The position numbers and the translations under genes were made by a program. This document shows, one piece after another, positions 36,131-48,440 of a stretch of DNA of 64,000 bases (position 1 is its first letter; each line of letters starts with the position of its first letter). Origin of the DNA: Emydura subglobosa (taxonomy: Eukaryota; Chordata; Testudines; Chelidae); the NCBI GenBank assembly GCA_007922225.1, contig ML679989.1, forward strand, positions 19,303,570 through 19,367,569, read 5' to 3'. The notes below the pieces were generated by a model that saw nothing but the letters and a program-made list of their open reading frames with translations, was not told the origin of the DNA and did no database searches.

Positions 36131-37860
36131 GGACAACCCAGGAGCAGAGCTGTCCACTGGTGATAGCACAGCCCTACTCAGGTAGCTGTCTTAGGAACAG
36201 AAGTTGGAGAACTGGAGAGTCTTCCAGCCTCCTGTAGCGGTTACAAAATTGCTATAGTAACAGATCTGTTTGGGGCTAGAAACGGAAGGAAGTGGAATAT
36301 TTTGATTAGGTCATTTGAATGGGACGAGTTGCTACTCCTTTTTCATATTGTTCTTCTGGGCATCGCAGAACCGCTGGCTGGTGGATTTGTTAACAGCTCA
36401 AGGAAGTGAACTTCACTCTAATGGCTGACACTACCCCCTGAGCATATCTTCCATTATGCTGTCAAGCCATTGCTTCCCTGATCCCGAAAATGTTCTAGCC
36501 AGCCGAGGTAAAGAAAGGAAAGCACATCGCAACATCAGCTCCATCAGGTCTGGCTGAACCCTAAACACCACCTCATTTCTTCTCTTTCCTACCTTCAGCA
36601 AGGAAAATCCACCTCATGTAACTGTGATTAATAAAAGGCAAGCTAAAAAAATAAGGGACAGTTTTTCACTTCAAATAATTGGTGTACCTCCATTGAAGTA
36701 AATGCTTTTAGCCGAAGAATGGAAAAGCTTGCCAGGTCTCAAAGTGGCTAATAAGAACGTGTACTGAGATTAATTTCCCAGCACAAACAGAAACTGTATT
36801 TTCTGTCTTTATTATTCTTTTTCCCTGCCCCCTTTCTGATAGGGTGGTCTAATGCTCTTTGGAGTTACCTTAATTAGTTAGGTAGAAGAGAGATTTGTCT
36901 GTCTTGTTTTGTCTTAAAGGGAACAGAAGGGGACTTCAATAACTGAAGACCCTCTATAACTGGGTTTCTTTTTCTCCAACAAGGACAGTCAATGCCATAT
37001 TTAATCCCATTTTACATTATAAAAACCTGCATTAAATGACTGTTATTTAGTTTGCAAAGATAAGCAGCTGAAATGCTAAATTTATGATTGCATGGGCAAC
37101 CTTAATTCTGCCCTTTTTTATGTTTATCCTGTGCAGCAAATGAAGACAGGGTCCTTTGGGGAAAAAAAAGTATGTGGTCATGTAATTAAAAAGTGTACCA
37201 TAATTCAGATACATAAACAGGGAATGAATTAAGGAATGAACTGGCATCTGCTAATTTTCAAGTGCTTGACTTTTCAACCTAAATACAGTTCCTTTTAATG
37301 TAATTTTTTGTATGTAATTTCCTGTGTTTTTTCTCAAAGGAAAAAGGGTCAAACAAAGATTACGCTAACTTTATCAGCCTTCACATCATGCACCATTAGC
37401 TGAACCATGAACCTTGCAGCATCAGAGTACAGATTGCTGCTACCTAAGCTACAGGACTTACCTACACTAGCTGGTAGCAGCAGAAAGCTCTTCTCTCAGA
37501 GGGGTCCCATGTGCTGGGTCCAGGGTGTAGTTGACAGGAGAGGGCCCAGCCCAGCCCAACTTCCCAGTCCAACTCCCTTCCTACTAAGGTGGGGAAAGGA
37601 TCCTGGGCCATGTTCCAGGTACAGGGATACGGTTGGCAAGGCGCCTATCCCAGCCCTCTCCCCCATCCCTGCAGCTATAGCTGCTTCAGCAGCTCCCAAA
37701 TGTTCCTAGTACAGTGTATGGAGCTGCTGGTTGGCATTTGTGATAACCCAGCTCTTTGGAACGTTAATTTGCAGGTATCTTGCAAATTGCCAGTGTTTCC
37801 CTATGTAATGCAAAGCAGCAGAGGGGAAATGGGGACTGTAAACAGTTTATAACCCAGCCG

Positions 37861-38632
37861 AACATAACATAGGAACAGCCATACTGAGCCAGACCAGTGT
37901 TCCATCTAGTTCAGTATCCTGTCTTCCGATAGTGGCCAATGATGGGTGCTTCAGTGGAAATGAACAGAACAGGTAATCATCAAATGATCCATCCAGTTGC
38001 CCATTCCTAGCTTCCAGCAAACAACAATCCCTGCCCCTCTGGATAATAGCCATCAATGGACCTGTCCTCCATGAACTTATCTAGGTTTTTTTTTTAACCT
38101 CGTTATAGTCTTGGCCTTCACAACATCTACTGGCAAGGATTCCACAGATTGACTGTGCCTTGTGTGAAGAAATACTTCCTTTTGCTCATTTAAACCTGCG
38201 GCCTATTAATTTCATTTGGTGACCCCTAGTTCTTGTGTTATGAAAAGGAATAAGTAACACTTCCTCATTTACTTTCTCCACACCAGTCATGACTTTATAG
38301 ACCTCTATCATATCCCCCCTCAACAGTCTCTTTTCCAAGCTGAAAAGATCCAGTCTGATTAATCTCTCCTTATATGGAAGCTTTTCCATACCCCAAATCA
38401 CTTTTGTTGCCCTTCTCCGTACCTTTTCTAATTCCGATATATCTTTTTTGAGATGGGGCGACCAGATCTGCACACAGTATTCAAGATGTGGGCGTACCAG
38501 TGATTTATAAAGAGGCATGGAGAAGAATGGAATTTCATAGACAAAGAGAAGGCACTCTTCTAGCTCAGAGGTTGTCTCCCTGCTGAATGTGTAAGGCCTG
38601 CTGCAAGCAATGGAGATGCAAGAGCTTCTCAA
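37861..38632 (-). mobile_element. CR1-like LINE, 3' end
   Basis: The minus-strand frame 38632-38186 contains PLYKSLVRPHLEYCVQIWSP, then ISELEKVRRRATKVIWGME, LPYKERLIRLDLFSLEKRL, LRGDMIEVYKVMTG and IPFHNTRTRGHQMKL: the C-terminal end of a CR1-type RT protein, unusually long and open. The 3' UTR to the left reads, on the plus strand, AACAGCCATACTGAGCCAGA and TTCCATCTAGTTCAGTATCC, the known reverse of a CR1-like tail. It is 5'-truncated. Confidence 0.92.
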
Positions 38633-39677
38633 AGAAAGGTTGCAGAAATCTTTTATAATGGAAAGTATGAGGCAACCTAAATATAGGGGTCGCTACTGGT
38701 GCCTCCTATGATGAAGAACAGTGAAACACAGACTTTTGAAAACTCTTTTTTTCCTAGAACATAATTGTTGAATGTTGTAACAGTTGAACAAGGGTTTTAT
38801 TAACATTTTAACCCTGTTGCGTCTGAGACCTACCAATAACTCTGTCCTTTCTGCCCTGGGAACTCTGCTCAGAAGACTGGGAGGGAGTGACTCCCTAATG
38901 CCTGATAACCATGGTTTTTATCCCTTTAAGAGGAGAGCCTGAGTCAAAACAGGCAGATGATATGCCAGTCACAGAAACTCCTAGTCCCTTTTGAACCCTC
39001 AAAGCAAGATGTAGTCTTTTTAACAGGTTGACAAATAACCCTCCAAGAGTACAACCATTTTTCCCTCAAGGGAGTCTTCAGAACTCCTTCCAGGGTGGCA
39101 TTCTAAACACGTACTTCTCTTCCTATGGTTGACTGCAGGCAAGCTAACTGGTTTCAGCTGTATCCCAACCTTGCCTTCCCGTGACAAAATGCCAGACCTT
39201 CCTTCTCCGGTGTTCTTCCAATCCCCTCCAGAACACGAAGGGGTGGCATACTCCTTCACAGTTTTATTCACCATACTGATAACACAACAAAGCAAGCAGA
39301 CAAACCACAGCTCAAAATCAGATCCTAGGATGGAGGGCTGCTAACGTCACTGTCCGCTGAGAGTGACCATTCCCCTCAAGTCCTCTTCTTGAGAACACTT
39401 CACATGGAATTCACTGGCACAAACGACAAGTGGCTCCAGAGAGTCCCCACAAAAAATGAGTTAATATAAATAACATTTTTACAGTAGGCAGGAGGAGAGT
39501 TGTGGTGGGGTTGGCATTTCTGTGTGAGAGGTGCTTCTCCCTGGATATTTGAGCTAGTACTGCAGACCCTCTGGTTGTAGGAAGGGGGGTTCCCATGACC
39601 ATTTTAGTGTGCATGTGAATTGTGTCCCTGGACTCCTGCAGGTTGGGTATGTGCGGAAAAAGCAGGAAGCACTCACT

Positions 39678-39798
39678 AGGGTGATCAGAAACCCTGATTT
39701 TATAGGGACAGTCCCGATATTCGGGGCCTTTGTTTATATAGGCACCTATTACCCCCTCCTCCTGTCCTGATTTTTCACACTTGCTATCTGGTCACTCT
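39678..39798 (-). mobile_element. Second copy of the AGGGTGACCAGATA MITE
   Basis: The same small element as at 18024-18134 in inverted orientation: AGGGTGATCAG at the left, TATCTGGTCACTCT at the right, with the shared internal words GGCACCTATTA and CTATATAA-like sequence. Its flanks show no clear duplication. Confidence 0.78.
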
Positions 39799-42603
39799 AG
39801 CTCTCACAAGGGAAGAGAAAACAGCAGCTTATTGCACCCCTGTAATCTGGGAGGAAGAGGATGAGCCATGTGTAGAGAATCAACGAATAAGGAAACCCAA
39901 AAGGCTAGAGTAGCCAATGAGGTAAAAATAGCAAGGAAAGATTTAAACAATATATAAAAGAAGTAAAGATCCAAATTGGGTTATGGGGGGAGGGGACTGG
40001 AGCAGCAAGCAACACAGAAATAGCAAGGAAGGAAAGATAAATACGAAGTTCTTAAAATAAATAAGAAGCAAACAGACTGACAAGGAAATAAGGCCGCCAT
40101 TGAGAGGGAAAAGTGGAAAATCAAGGGAAGGCCAGCATTGCTCAGGGCTTCAATTCATCCACAACTGGATGACAGAGGGAGAAAATGACAAAGCTGAGGA
40201 GCTTCATTATAGCAACAAGGAGGAAGAGGAAGGGGAGTTTTATTGCAAATTAGAACCATGTGAATTTACCAACAGCAACCCCAGTGAACAGTTTAATATT
40301 CAGCTGAGAAGATAGTTTCCATGACAAATGGAAACTGTATGTGGAGGACAAAATAATTTAATGCAACTAAAACCCTTCAATTTCTCCTTCATTTCTTGTT
40401 TTCCTTCCCTCACTGACATCTGGCGTCCCGCCTTCCTATACCCTGTGTACTCTGACTTTACAGACAAAAAAATGTGGGATTTTAATTCACAATAAGTGCA
40501 GCACACAAAAGCCTCACCACACAACATGCAATGGGAGTTTCCTAAGCACTGCAGGAAATGGCCTGATGGCCATGTCACGTGACTGAATAACTAAACTAGT
40601 GACATTTAAAAAACAAAAACAAAAGAGAGAGTTGCCAAAATGCAGCAGAGCCTGCTGTTCTCCATGACAAAATTCAGAAGAAGGATAAGAGACTGGAAAG
40701 ACACTGGGGGATCCCAAAGGACAAAGGGAAGCACCAGAGGGTTGCAGAGAAGCTACTGAAGAATGAAAGAAGAAATTACAGAGCTAAAAGCCCACTCTGA
40801 ATGGGAGTGGGCGACACCTGGATAATAATAATACCGAGTTATTAATAACACTCAGTGAAGCGAAAGAGGAAGAACAAATCTGAGAAACTCACACCAATCC
40901 CTGGAGCGCTGTATCGCCAGCCTCAGGCATTCAAGTACCATGAGTCAGGCCGCAAAAAATCACGAGATTTTCTACAACCATTATGGCTGGGAAACTTGCT
41001 TCTCTTTTTAAATGAAAGCTGAGATTCTCACTGAGTCACTGAATAAGCTGTCACTTAAAGAAAAAACACCAAATACCACAAGACTCGTGACAAACTCTAA
41101 AGGGTTGGAAATACTGAGCAGGTTCCCAGTCAGGAAGTATGTTTCATAAACTGAGAGTCAATTTATACCGCTCACTACTTTGGTCAAGGGGCTGGACTCG
41201 GCATGGGGGGAAGAGGCATGAGGGTGGAGAAGGAAGATGGCTAAGGCAGTGAGCGTTTCCTGGGTTTGTATGGACATGGCCTTGTTTTTGTTCTGGTCCC
41301 CCACTGCACTGTGCTGCGATGCCCTGGGAATAAGGGTGGTGGTACGCAATTCCCACCACCTGCGGGGGGACTTCTCACACATGGCCTCACTGCACAGTAG
41401 CCATTCTGCAGAGAAAGCAGCTGAACCTGCTTCCGCCAGCTCATATCACAGCAGAAACAAGGGAGTGTTTCACCTGGAGAATGAGTCAATGGCCTCACAA
41501 CAGAACTTCTGGGAAGGAAGAGAAGCCAGCCCCCCGAGCCATATGCACCTTAGAGACTGAATCACCAATGGCCTTGCAGCTTGGTTGTCACCCAACCCTC
41601 GTATGTCACCAGGCTGGAGCACTGAGGCAAGTATGGAAGGAAGGAGGAAGTCAGGGCACATGGAGATGCCACCATTTCCTTTTGGCCTGGCTCCCCCTAC
41701 ACAGTCGGCACCGTGCCAGGGGCTCAAAAGGATGCATGCTAAAAACCACCCCAAATGTCAGAAGTGCCCGAGCTGTCACGCCGCAGTAAAGCACCAGAGG
41801 AGATCAAAAGGGTTAAATTTGGATTCACAGAACTAAGTTACTCCCTGCATAAGGGGGAGGTGGGAGAGAGAGCGAGAGAGAAGTAAGAGCATTAGGGGAA
41901 CAAGCAGAAAGGGAAAACAAAGGGGATGCTCCATCAGCTTTATGCTTTTACCAGCAGAGGAAAACACCTCTCACTAAACACAGGTTTCTCATCAGCACAG
42001 CGGAAGCTGCCCTCTTGTGGTAAACTGTGGAAAAGTGCAGAGTGAATGCAGTTTAGCCAAGTGGAACTACCACACTGGTACAAGAGAGATCAGGACAGAT
42101 ACAGGGATCTGCATGTTTGAAACAGAGATTCTGGGGCTGGCTGGACAATTAATTGTTATCATTGATGGGTACCATTTGAATTCAGAAGGGACTAACAGGC
42201 TCCTGGGCCTCTCCCAAAGGCGATTCCGTTATCCCGACTCTCTGTTCAACCCAACTCACCTGTGGCTCTTTTAAACCTAGAGAGTGGTGACATGACTGAA
42301 CTCTGACTGCATGCTGGATGACCGCGCCTCCGCATCTCTCTTCCGGTCTGCGTAAGATGCCGACATCCCGTCAAAGATCTCGGACACACAAACTCAGGGC
42401 AACGGGAGGAAAGTGACAAGCTAGCTGTAAACGCCGCAGCGCCAATACGGCAGCGAGTCGGAAAGCATGACAAGCGAGCCTCGCCGTAGCACTCCACAGC
42501 AGGGGAAGAGATGTTCACCAGCTGAAAGGCGAAGCACCTGCCCACAAACAAGCCCACGGACACCGTCCCATGCGCCCACACACGCCGTGTGCCGATCCCC
42601 CCT

Positions 42604-42618
42604 CACACACACACACAG
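42604..42618 (+). repeat. (CA)n short run
   Basis: About seven CA units just beyond the donor of the 39-bp ZNF618 exon, in the intron. CA repeats near donors can affect splicing, but this is only a possibility here. Confidence 0.8.
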
Positions 42619-42634
42619 CAAAGTTAGTACTTAC

Positions 42635-42673
42635 TGCCTTGTGAGGCTCCTTCACCTGAGGCAGCTTCAGTGT
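42635..42673 (-). CDS. ZNF618: ZNF618 39-bp linker microexon
   Basis: A 39-bp microexon with a strong acceptor (TCTCTTTGCAG before ACACTGAAG) and a strong donor (AAGGCA before GTAAGTAC). In phase 1, with a G from the previous exon, it reads DTEAASGEGASQG, matching the mammalian inter-finger linker DTEATSGEGASQS. It joins finger 1 to finger 2. A longer open frame across this place (42515-42832) is in another frame and is not the product. The exon is symmetric, so its inclusion would change only the spacing between fingers. Confidence 0.93.
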
Positions 42674-43379
42674 CTGCAAAGAGAAAGAGCTGCACTTAGT
42701 CTTGCCAGCACATTCTGTCCAAGGTTTGACAGCACACAGCTTCTTCACCTGTTTCTCTGGGGGGGGTTGTACTTTTGTAATGCCTGGCTCCTCATTCTCT
42801 ATCCTCCAGTCAGATTCCTCCTCCTCTGCCATACCCGTTCTGTAGTGGGATGCTATTCCCTTTTTCTATAACACACACACACGGCACAGCAGATCCAGCA
42901 GAGAGCAGGACCTGGGGATGCCCACTCTCAGACTCTGCATGGATATCTGCTGCTCCAAACTCAGCCCTAATTCAGCAGAGAGCAGGCCTGGGGGTGCCTG
43001 ATTCCCATGGAGGGAGGAGCACACCCGGAGCCTTAGCATTTGCAAGGCTCATTTGGAAGGATCTCTCCAAATTAAGCGGGCTATGAAAGGCCACGCTTTT
43101 GTTATCAGGAGGTGGGAAAGGGGTATGAGACTTGACAAGGTCTTTCTCTCGAAGTGCAGCTGTTTTGGGGCTCTTGGTCATGACAGGCCTCCAGTCCAGA
43201 AGCACGTGATTTGCTTTCATTCGTACACTTCCCAACAAGGGCATTTGTTTTCCGAGCTGTTTCAATGGGCTGCTTTTTAAATGGAAATCTTACAGCCTGT
43301 CACTTACTGCTGCCCAGCCCAGAAAGGCAGTGGCTTAAACCAGCTCCAAACAACCCAACAAGGACCTAAGTCAGTAAGC

Positions 43380-43620
43380 CCTGGTCCACCCTACAGATTT
43401 ATGTTGGTATAACAACATCACTCAGGGGTAAATTCACACTCCCCAGCGACGCAGCTATTTCGACCAAACTGCTGGAGCACACAGCACTATCTCAGGAAGG
43501 TGGGGGACCTACGCTGATGGGAGAAGCTCTCCTGTCGGCCTAGATAGCATCTTCACTAAGCACTACAGCGGCGCAGCTGCATCGGTGCAGTGGCAGCACT
43601 GCATGCGTAGACAAGCCCTG
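43380..43620. mobile_element. MITE with CAGGGCTTGTCTACGC end
   Basis: About 240 bp with inverted ends: CCCTGGTCCACCCTACA on the left and GCGTAGACAAGCCCTGA on the right. The interior GGCGCAGCTGCATCGGTGCA and AGAAGCTCTCCTGTCGGC match the general style of the 17.3-kb MITE. Likely hAT-mobilised. It has no coding capacity. Confidence 0.72.
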
Positions 43621-44224
43621 AGTCAAGAGAGTGTGCTAGGTGGGGGAGATCTCTCTCTGATCTCCTGCAGGCTGCAGCTCAAGCTGTTCTTCTCCCCCAG
43701 GTATTGCCACTGAAGTGATCAGCAGAGGTGCTTCAGCTGGAGCCTGCAGGGCGTTCTCTGTGAGGGCCCCTTGGCTTTCTGGACCTCTGATCTCTAATGG
43801 AAAGTGCAAGCCCACCTCCCTTGTTTTAAAATGCAAGCTTTTGAGACAGCGGGGCTGCTGGAGTGAGAGTAGACAGCCCCAGTGGGTCTGTGGCTAGGAT
43901 GGTCTGGAAGGCTGGGTGAGGTTTGCTTAACAGTCCAAATGTTGTTAACTGACTTTGTCAATGTAAATTCAACGTTTTCTACTGAACGTTTTCTGAAATA
44001 ACGGATGTGCTCAGAGTCTGGACAGGTGCTGTGAACACAGAAATACAAACGTAAAATGTAGTGCTATTTATGGCCCCCTCAGGGATGTTAGAACTCCAGA
44101 CCACGCAGCCACTTTTCTGGATGCTCTGGGCTGGAGTCACAAAGGGATTTAGACACTGTGACATTCAGTTTTGCCATGCCTAACTTTTAGGTGCCTAGAA
44201 AATCACTGTGATTCACAAAGCTTG

Positions 44225-44345
44225 AGTTAGAGTCATAGCGTTTAAGGCCAGTAGGGACCACCAGATCTAGTCTGACCTCCTGGATAGGACAGGCCAACAA
44301 CCCGCCCCAGCACCAGCACGTTAAACCCCACCTGAGTTTGGCACT
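44225..44345 (-). mobile_element. CR1 3' tail fragment
   Basis: In plus-strand reading, AGTCATAGCGTTTAAGGCCA, then GTAGGGACCACCAGATCTAG and TCTGACCTCCTGGATAGGAC: the reverse of a sauropsid CR1 tail. Confidence 0.85.
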
Positions 44346-47300
44346 CGCCTCCCTATACAATGAATAGAGGGAGTCAGGCACCCAGGAATGGGATTCATAA
44401 GAGCCAGCACACTGAGCTGCCAAAGCTAACCAATGGGAGCTGCCAACGTGAGGGCTGTGCCCTGGGGCCTGCCCCTGCAGGGCGTTGGTGTTATGTCCAG
44501 GCTGGAGGAGGCTTCTATAGAACCATCTGGTGTGGGACCTTGTCAAAGTATTTCTGACGGACAGGAAAGGCGATTTTCATACATATTTGCAATCATTTTA
44601 AAAATAATGAAAGGTGTAATAAAGTTTGTACACTGCAGTAATCTGAAGCACCTGATAAGAATGACAAAAGTCATCTATTGATCTACAAAGTCATATACAA
44701 CCGTATTTCTCCACAAACGTCATAGATCTGACATGACACCATTCTATTATTCTGCAACACGGCATTCCGGAGTCCACAGGTAGCAACATAAATAAACCTA
44801 ATGAAAACTGAGACCTATGCACGCACAAAGCAATTTTTTATAATTTGTTACTGTAATTTCAAACTTAGCAAGAAACAAGCCACCTATGAAATTTTAAAGT
44901 TCAGTCATTTCTGAGTTATATACACATGTGGAAAAAAGTTACAATTATTTTAAACAGGAAAAATATATTTTACCTGTTTGTGTAACTCAAAGATGGTTTA
45001 ATCAATGAAAATGCCACAACAATACTAATCCCCAAATCACCTTTGAGCTGAGAGTATGTAAAGTCTCAGACCAAAAAAACAGTTTCAAGAAAGCTGCAAA
45101 ATGTAGCGAAAGGAAGGTGGTTACAATAGAAATGAAGTTGAATCCTAAAGATAACTTTGGTTCCTGGAATAGCTGCGGATCTATAGGCCATACAAAAATT
45201 CTGTTGCATTATGGCTAAAGTTGTACTATGCAGCTCTTAAGGTATATCAAAGCAGGGCTCCCCACGGTGTAACTTACGAAGTACAAATGATTCCTTCGCC
45301 CAGCCCCAAGTGTCTTCACTGAATCTGTATCGATGCATTTCACTCAACTAAAAAATCTACTGCATGTGCTTGGTGTGAGATTTTCAAAGCCAGATAATTT
45401 AGTCAAATTAAAACCAATTTCCTCCAATACCAGAAACACCATTTCTCCTCAGGGAGGATTATCAGCCTGTCAAATTTCAGTTTTCTACACCCAGTCATTT
45501 CAGCAGTAGAGCTGTTCTAAATAGGTTGTCAAAAATATATAGGCTAGGAAAAGTGTATTATTTCCATTCTCAAACATTCTCTTGACCTGATTATCGCTCA
45601 TCAGTATTTTTTTTAAATAACTTTGGGCAGAGACCAATACTGGAATATTTCAATATGAAAAGTTTGCAAAACTATCAGAGAATGAAAATAGGATTAAAAT
45701 AGAAACCTTAATTACAGATGTCAATTCTACTGCTGCTATAATCATAATAATGAATCAGATTTTGAGCTGGTGTAAACAAACATAGGTACACTGACTTCTA
45801 TTGAGGTACACTGATTTACACCAGCTGAGGTGTATCCAGACTGAAACAGAATTGTCAGAGAGTCTGATTGTAGGGGGAGCTGTACAGTCACTAAATAATA
45901 TAAAGTAAGAATATGCTGTATAAAAACTACTGTCAGTCAGTCCAGGATACAGTTATTACCGCATAAGCATCCAGGAACCTCAAATTATTATAGCAGAACT
46001 GGTAGCTAGTTAAGTTTAGTTTAGATTTGCTTTATAACCCTCTTTTCACAACTGTTCATAATTATCTGAAAAATACTCCTCGGGGCAAACATTTTCTGTG
46101 CTTGGTCTCAGTCCAGGTTTTTTATTTTAAATGTATTTTTTGAAAAACTCTAATAAAATCATTTTAATAATTTTTGAGTTATGGAAAGGTGAAAGAAAAG
46201 GCAATTGTCCCACTTAGACGTTTAGATGCTTTTCTGCTCACCTCACTCAAACATGGCTGAACTGTACAATTTAAAACATCCAGGATGGTTCATTTTTTCA
46301 TGGTTTAAAAAGCTATGAACAAACAAAAAGTACAGTGCATTACAAGCAGTTAAGATCTTGATTTCATGCATGTGCAGTAGTATTTGCTAGTGCTGGCATC
46401 TATGTTGTTGTCACTGCTAGCTAGTATGGTGGTCATATGACTGCAGAAATGCATTATCATTTGAAATCTTTGTGCTCCAGCAGAGCTTAGAAGCTCCACA
46501 GGAGGAGGAAGGAGTCTTGCTTTTGCAGGGTGTCTAAGCTCACTGCAAAGGAGTCTTTTAGCTACTCTAGCTTCACTGTTTCTCCTCCCCTGTCCTATTA
46601 TTTTTCCCTCTCAAAAAAGCTATGGAAGAGAAATTTCTGATCTGCACTTCTGCTCCTGTGAAGACATATTTATATTCAGGACAGGAAACTTTTGATGCTT
46701 TGCTCTCAGGGCATTTGTACTTGAACAAAAGACCCCGCAACACGCTGCCCTCACAAACTGCCAGCACCTCATTCCATATGCATTCCCTGTGCAACCAGTT
46801 CCAAATTACGCAGGGAAGAGCTCCTCTGTGTAGGTAAATAAACCAGAGAAGTGCCAAATTCTCAAACAGGAGACAAACGCTTCCTAAGAATGAATAAAAG
46901 ATAACATGCCACCTCCAAAACAGAACCCTCTACTCCGCAACCTGGAGGGCAGCAGAAGTGGATGAAGCCCTAAAATTCTATGAAAGTTCTTCTGAAAGCC
47001 AGAATTACGGAAAAGTCATTTTCCATTCTTGAGCGAGGTCATCTGCACAAGGTTCTGACTTATGGAACTAAACAGCTCAAAGGGGTGTTTTCCAAACAAA
47101 AACCAAACAATACGTTTGGTTAATAAAACAATAAAAGTTTGGAGCATTAGGCAACATGATTAAGGCAGGCCCAAAATGCAAGAAAAGCGGGGACAAGATG
47201 CTTGCTAACAGCAACAGACAGGAGGCATAGCCAACTAAGCCTCACATGGATGGGTCCTCCATAAAACAAAAGCTTTAAAACATCAGCCAATTCCTATAAG

Positions 47301-48059
47301 AAACATTCCAAAAAGTAAGCAAACTGAAAGGAGCCGGAGAGTTTAGGATCCCCAAGCTTCTTGGGGACAGGATCTGCAGCACTAGAGGATGACGTTTTTC
47401 CTAGGAGTCAATCCTGCAATAATAAGCCTTTGTAAAGTGGGGGGTACCACATGAGTGCTTTGCATATATTCTGAATTGAAACAGGAATGAGGCTGGCAAA
47501 TTAAACTGTCCTGTCTCTGAGGTAAAAGACTTCTATCTGCAGGTCAACCAGGTCATAATGGAAAGACATGCAGTCTTTTAACGATAGCAGAATCTATTGA
47601 GTTGGTGTCAAAAGAAACAAAAACCTGTGTGACTTTTTAAGGATTTAAGACTGCTCCAGAAAAAACCCAAAAACCTTTGAGTAAATAAGAAAACTGGACA
47701 CTTCTCCACAAAGAAGCACCAAAAAGCACTGGAAGAAAGTTCCCCAAAGAAGTGGTGAAGGTGCCTGACAAAAATGAGCTATACGGCCTTGAAAAAGAGC
47801 TGCCGAGCGGCGGCCAACATGCCAAGGATGCTGAAAAATGACAGAAAAAGACAGAAAAAATATGCTGTGGGCTGGACAGTGGCTCAGGAAGCTCAGAGAA
47901 AGGGCACCGGACATCCAAGCAGAAGTAGCATACAAAATCAGAAGATCCAGGTGCTGAAAGAAGGCTCCCTCTTTGACCACTGTCAAGAGGAAGCGACTAG
48001 AAGATTCCAGGCTTGAGTTATTGACAACTGGAGCATACACAAAGGAGAGAGGGGAAGAA

Positions 48060-48440
48060 CTGGGCAAAATTTTTCAATCACAATTTTTTGGGGTCAAAAT
48101 ATGCAAGACTGGCGACACTGATTAATGTTTCACAAATGTATGCCGTTTTGATAAACTGTTTGTTTAGAAGCAAACAAAAAATTCCCAAAAAATTGAAACA
48201 TTTCAACATTTTGTTAAATGAAATGTTTTGATTTTTTGCTTTGAAATAAGTTTTCATTTAGAAATTTTCTTTGATTTTAATAAAAATTCAAGTGTTTCAA
48301 ATGTTCAAAATCAAAATGAAATGTTTTGTTTGACTTGAAACTAATTTTTTAAAACTTTTTGGTTGACTGAAAATTTCCAACATTTTTGAATTCCATTCAA
48401 ATGCAAACCAAATTTTTTCGTTGCCTTTCCAAAACAGCCA
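48060..48440. repeat. A/T-rich TTTC/GAAA repeat tract
   Basis: About 380 bp rich in words such as AAATGTTTTG, GAAATGTTTTG and TTTCAAATG on both strands. A similar tract occurs at 58690-58985 and a shorter one at 12690-12860. Two of the three sit next to a tRNA-like or CORE-SINE sequence. They look like copies of one unclassified repeat family. Confidence 0.5.

Larger units (their letters stand above)
13440..42634 (-). other. ZNF618 intron, 29 kb, transposon-rich
   Basis: The largest intron in the window, between the finger 1/2 linker microexon and finger 2. It carries most of the transposable elements listed separately. Stretches with nothing I can name are 13440-14520, 15630-16600, 16840-17290, 18620-19220, 19920-20840, 22640-23780, 28870-30825, 31120-31970, 36130-37860, 38640-39675 and 39800-42634. 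These are A/T-rich or mixed sequence with only short, unsupported open frames. Confidence 0.75.

Noticed and set aside
41237..41789. Overlapping open frames of about 100 codons on both strands
   Set aside because: Several mutually overlapping frames in a GC-richer patch with no domain; best explained by chance.
42515..42832. 105-codon minus-strand open frame with acidic start (MAEEEESDW)
   Set aside because: It covers the 39-bp ZNF618 exon but in a different frame. The splice sites and the conserved DTEAASGEGASQG show that the real product uses another frame.
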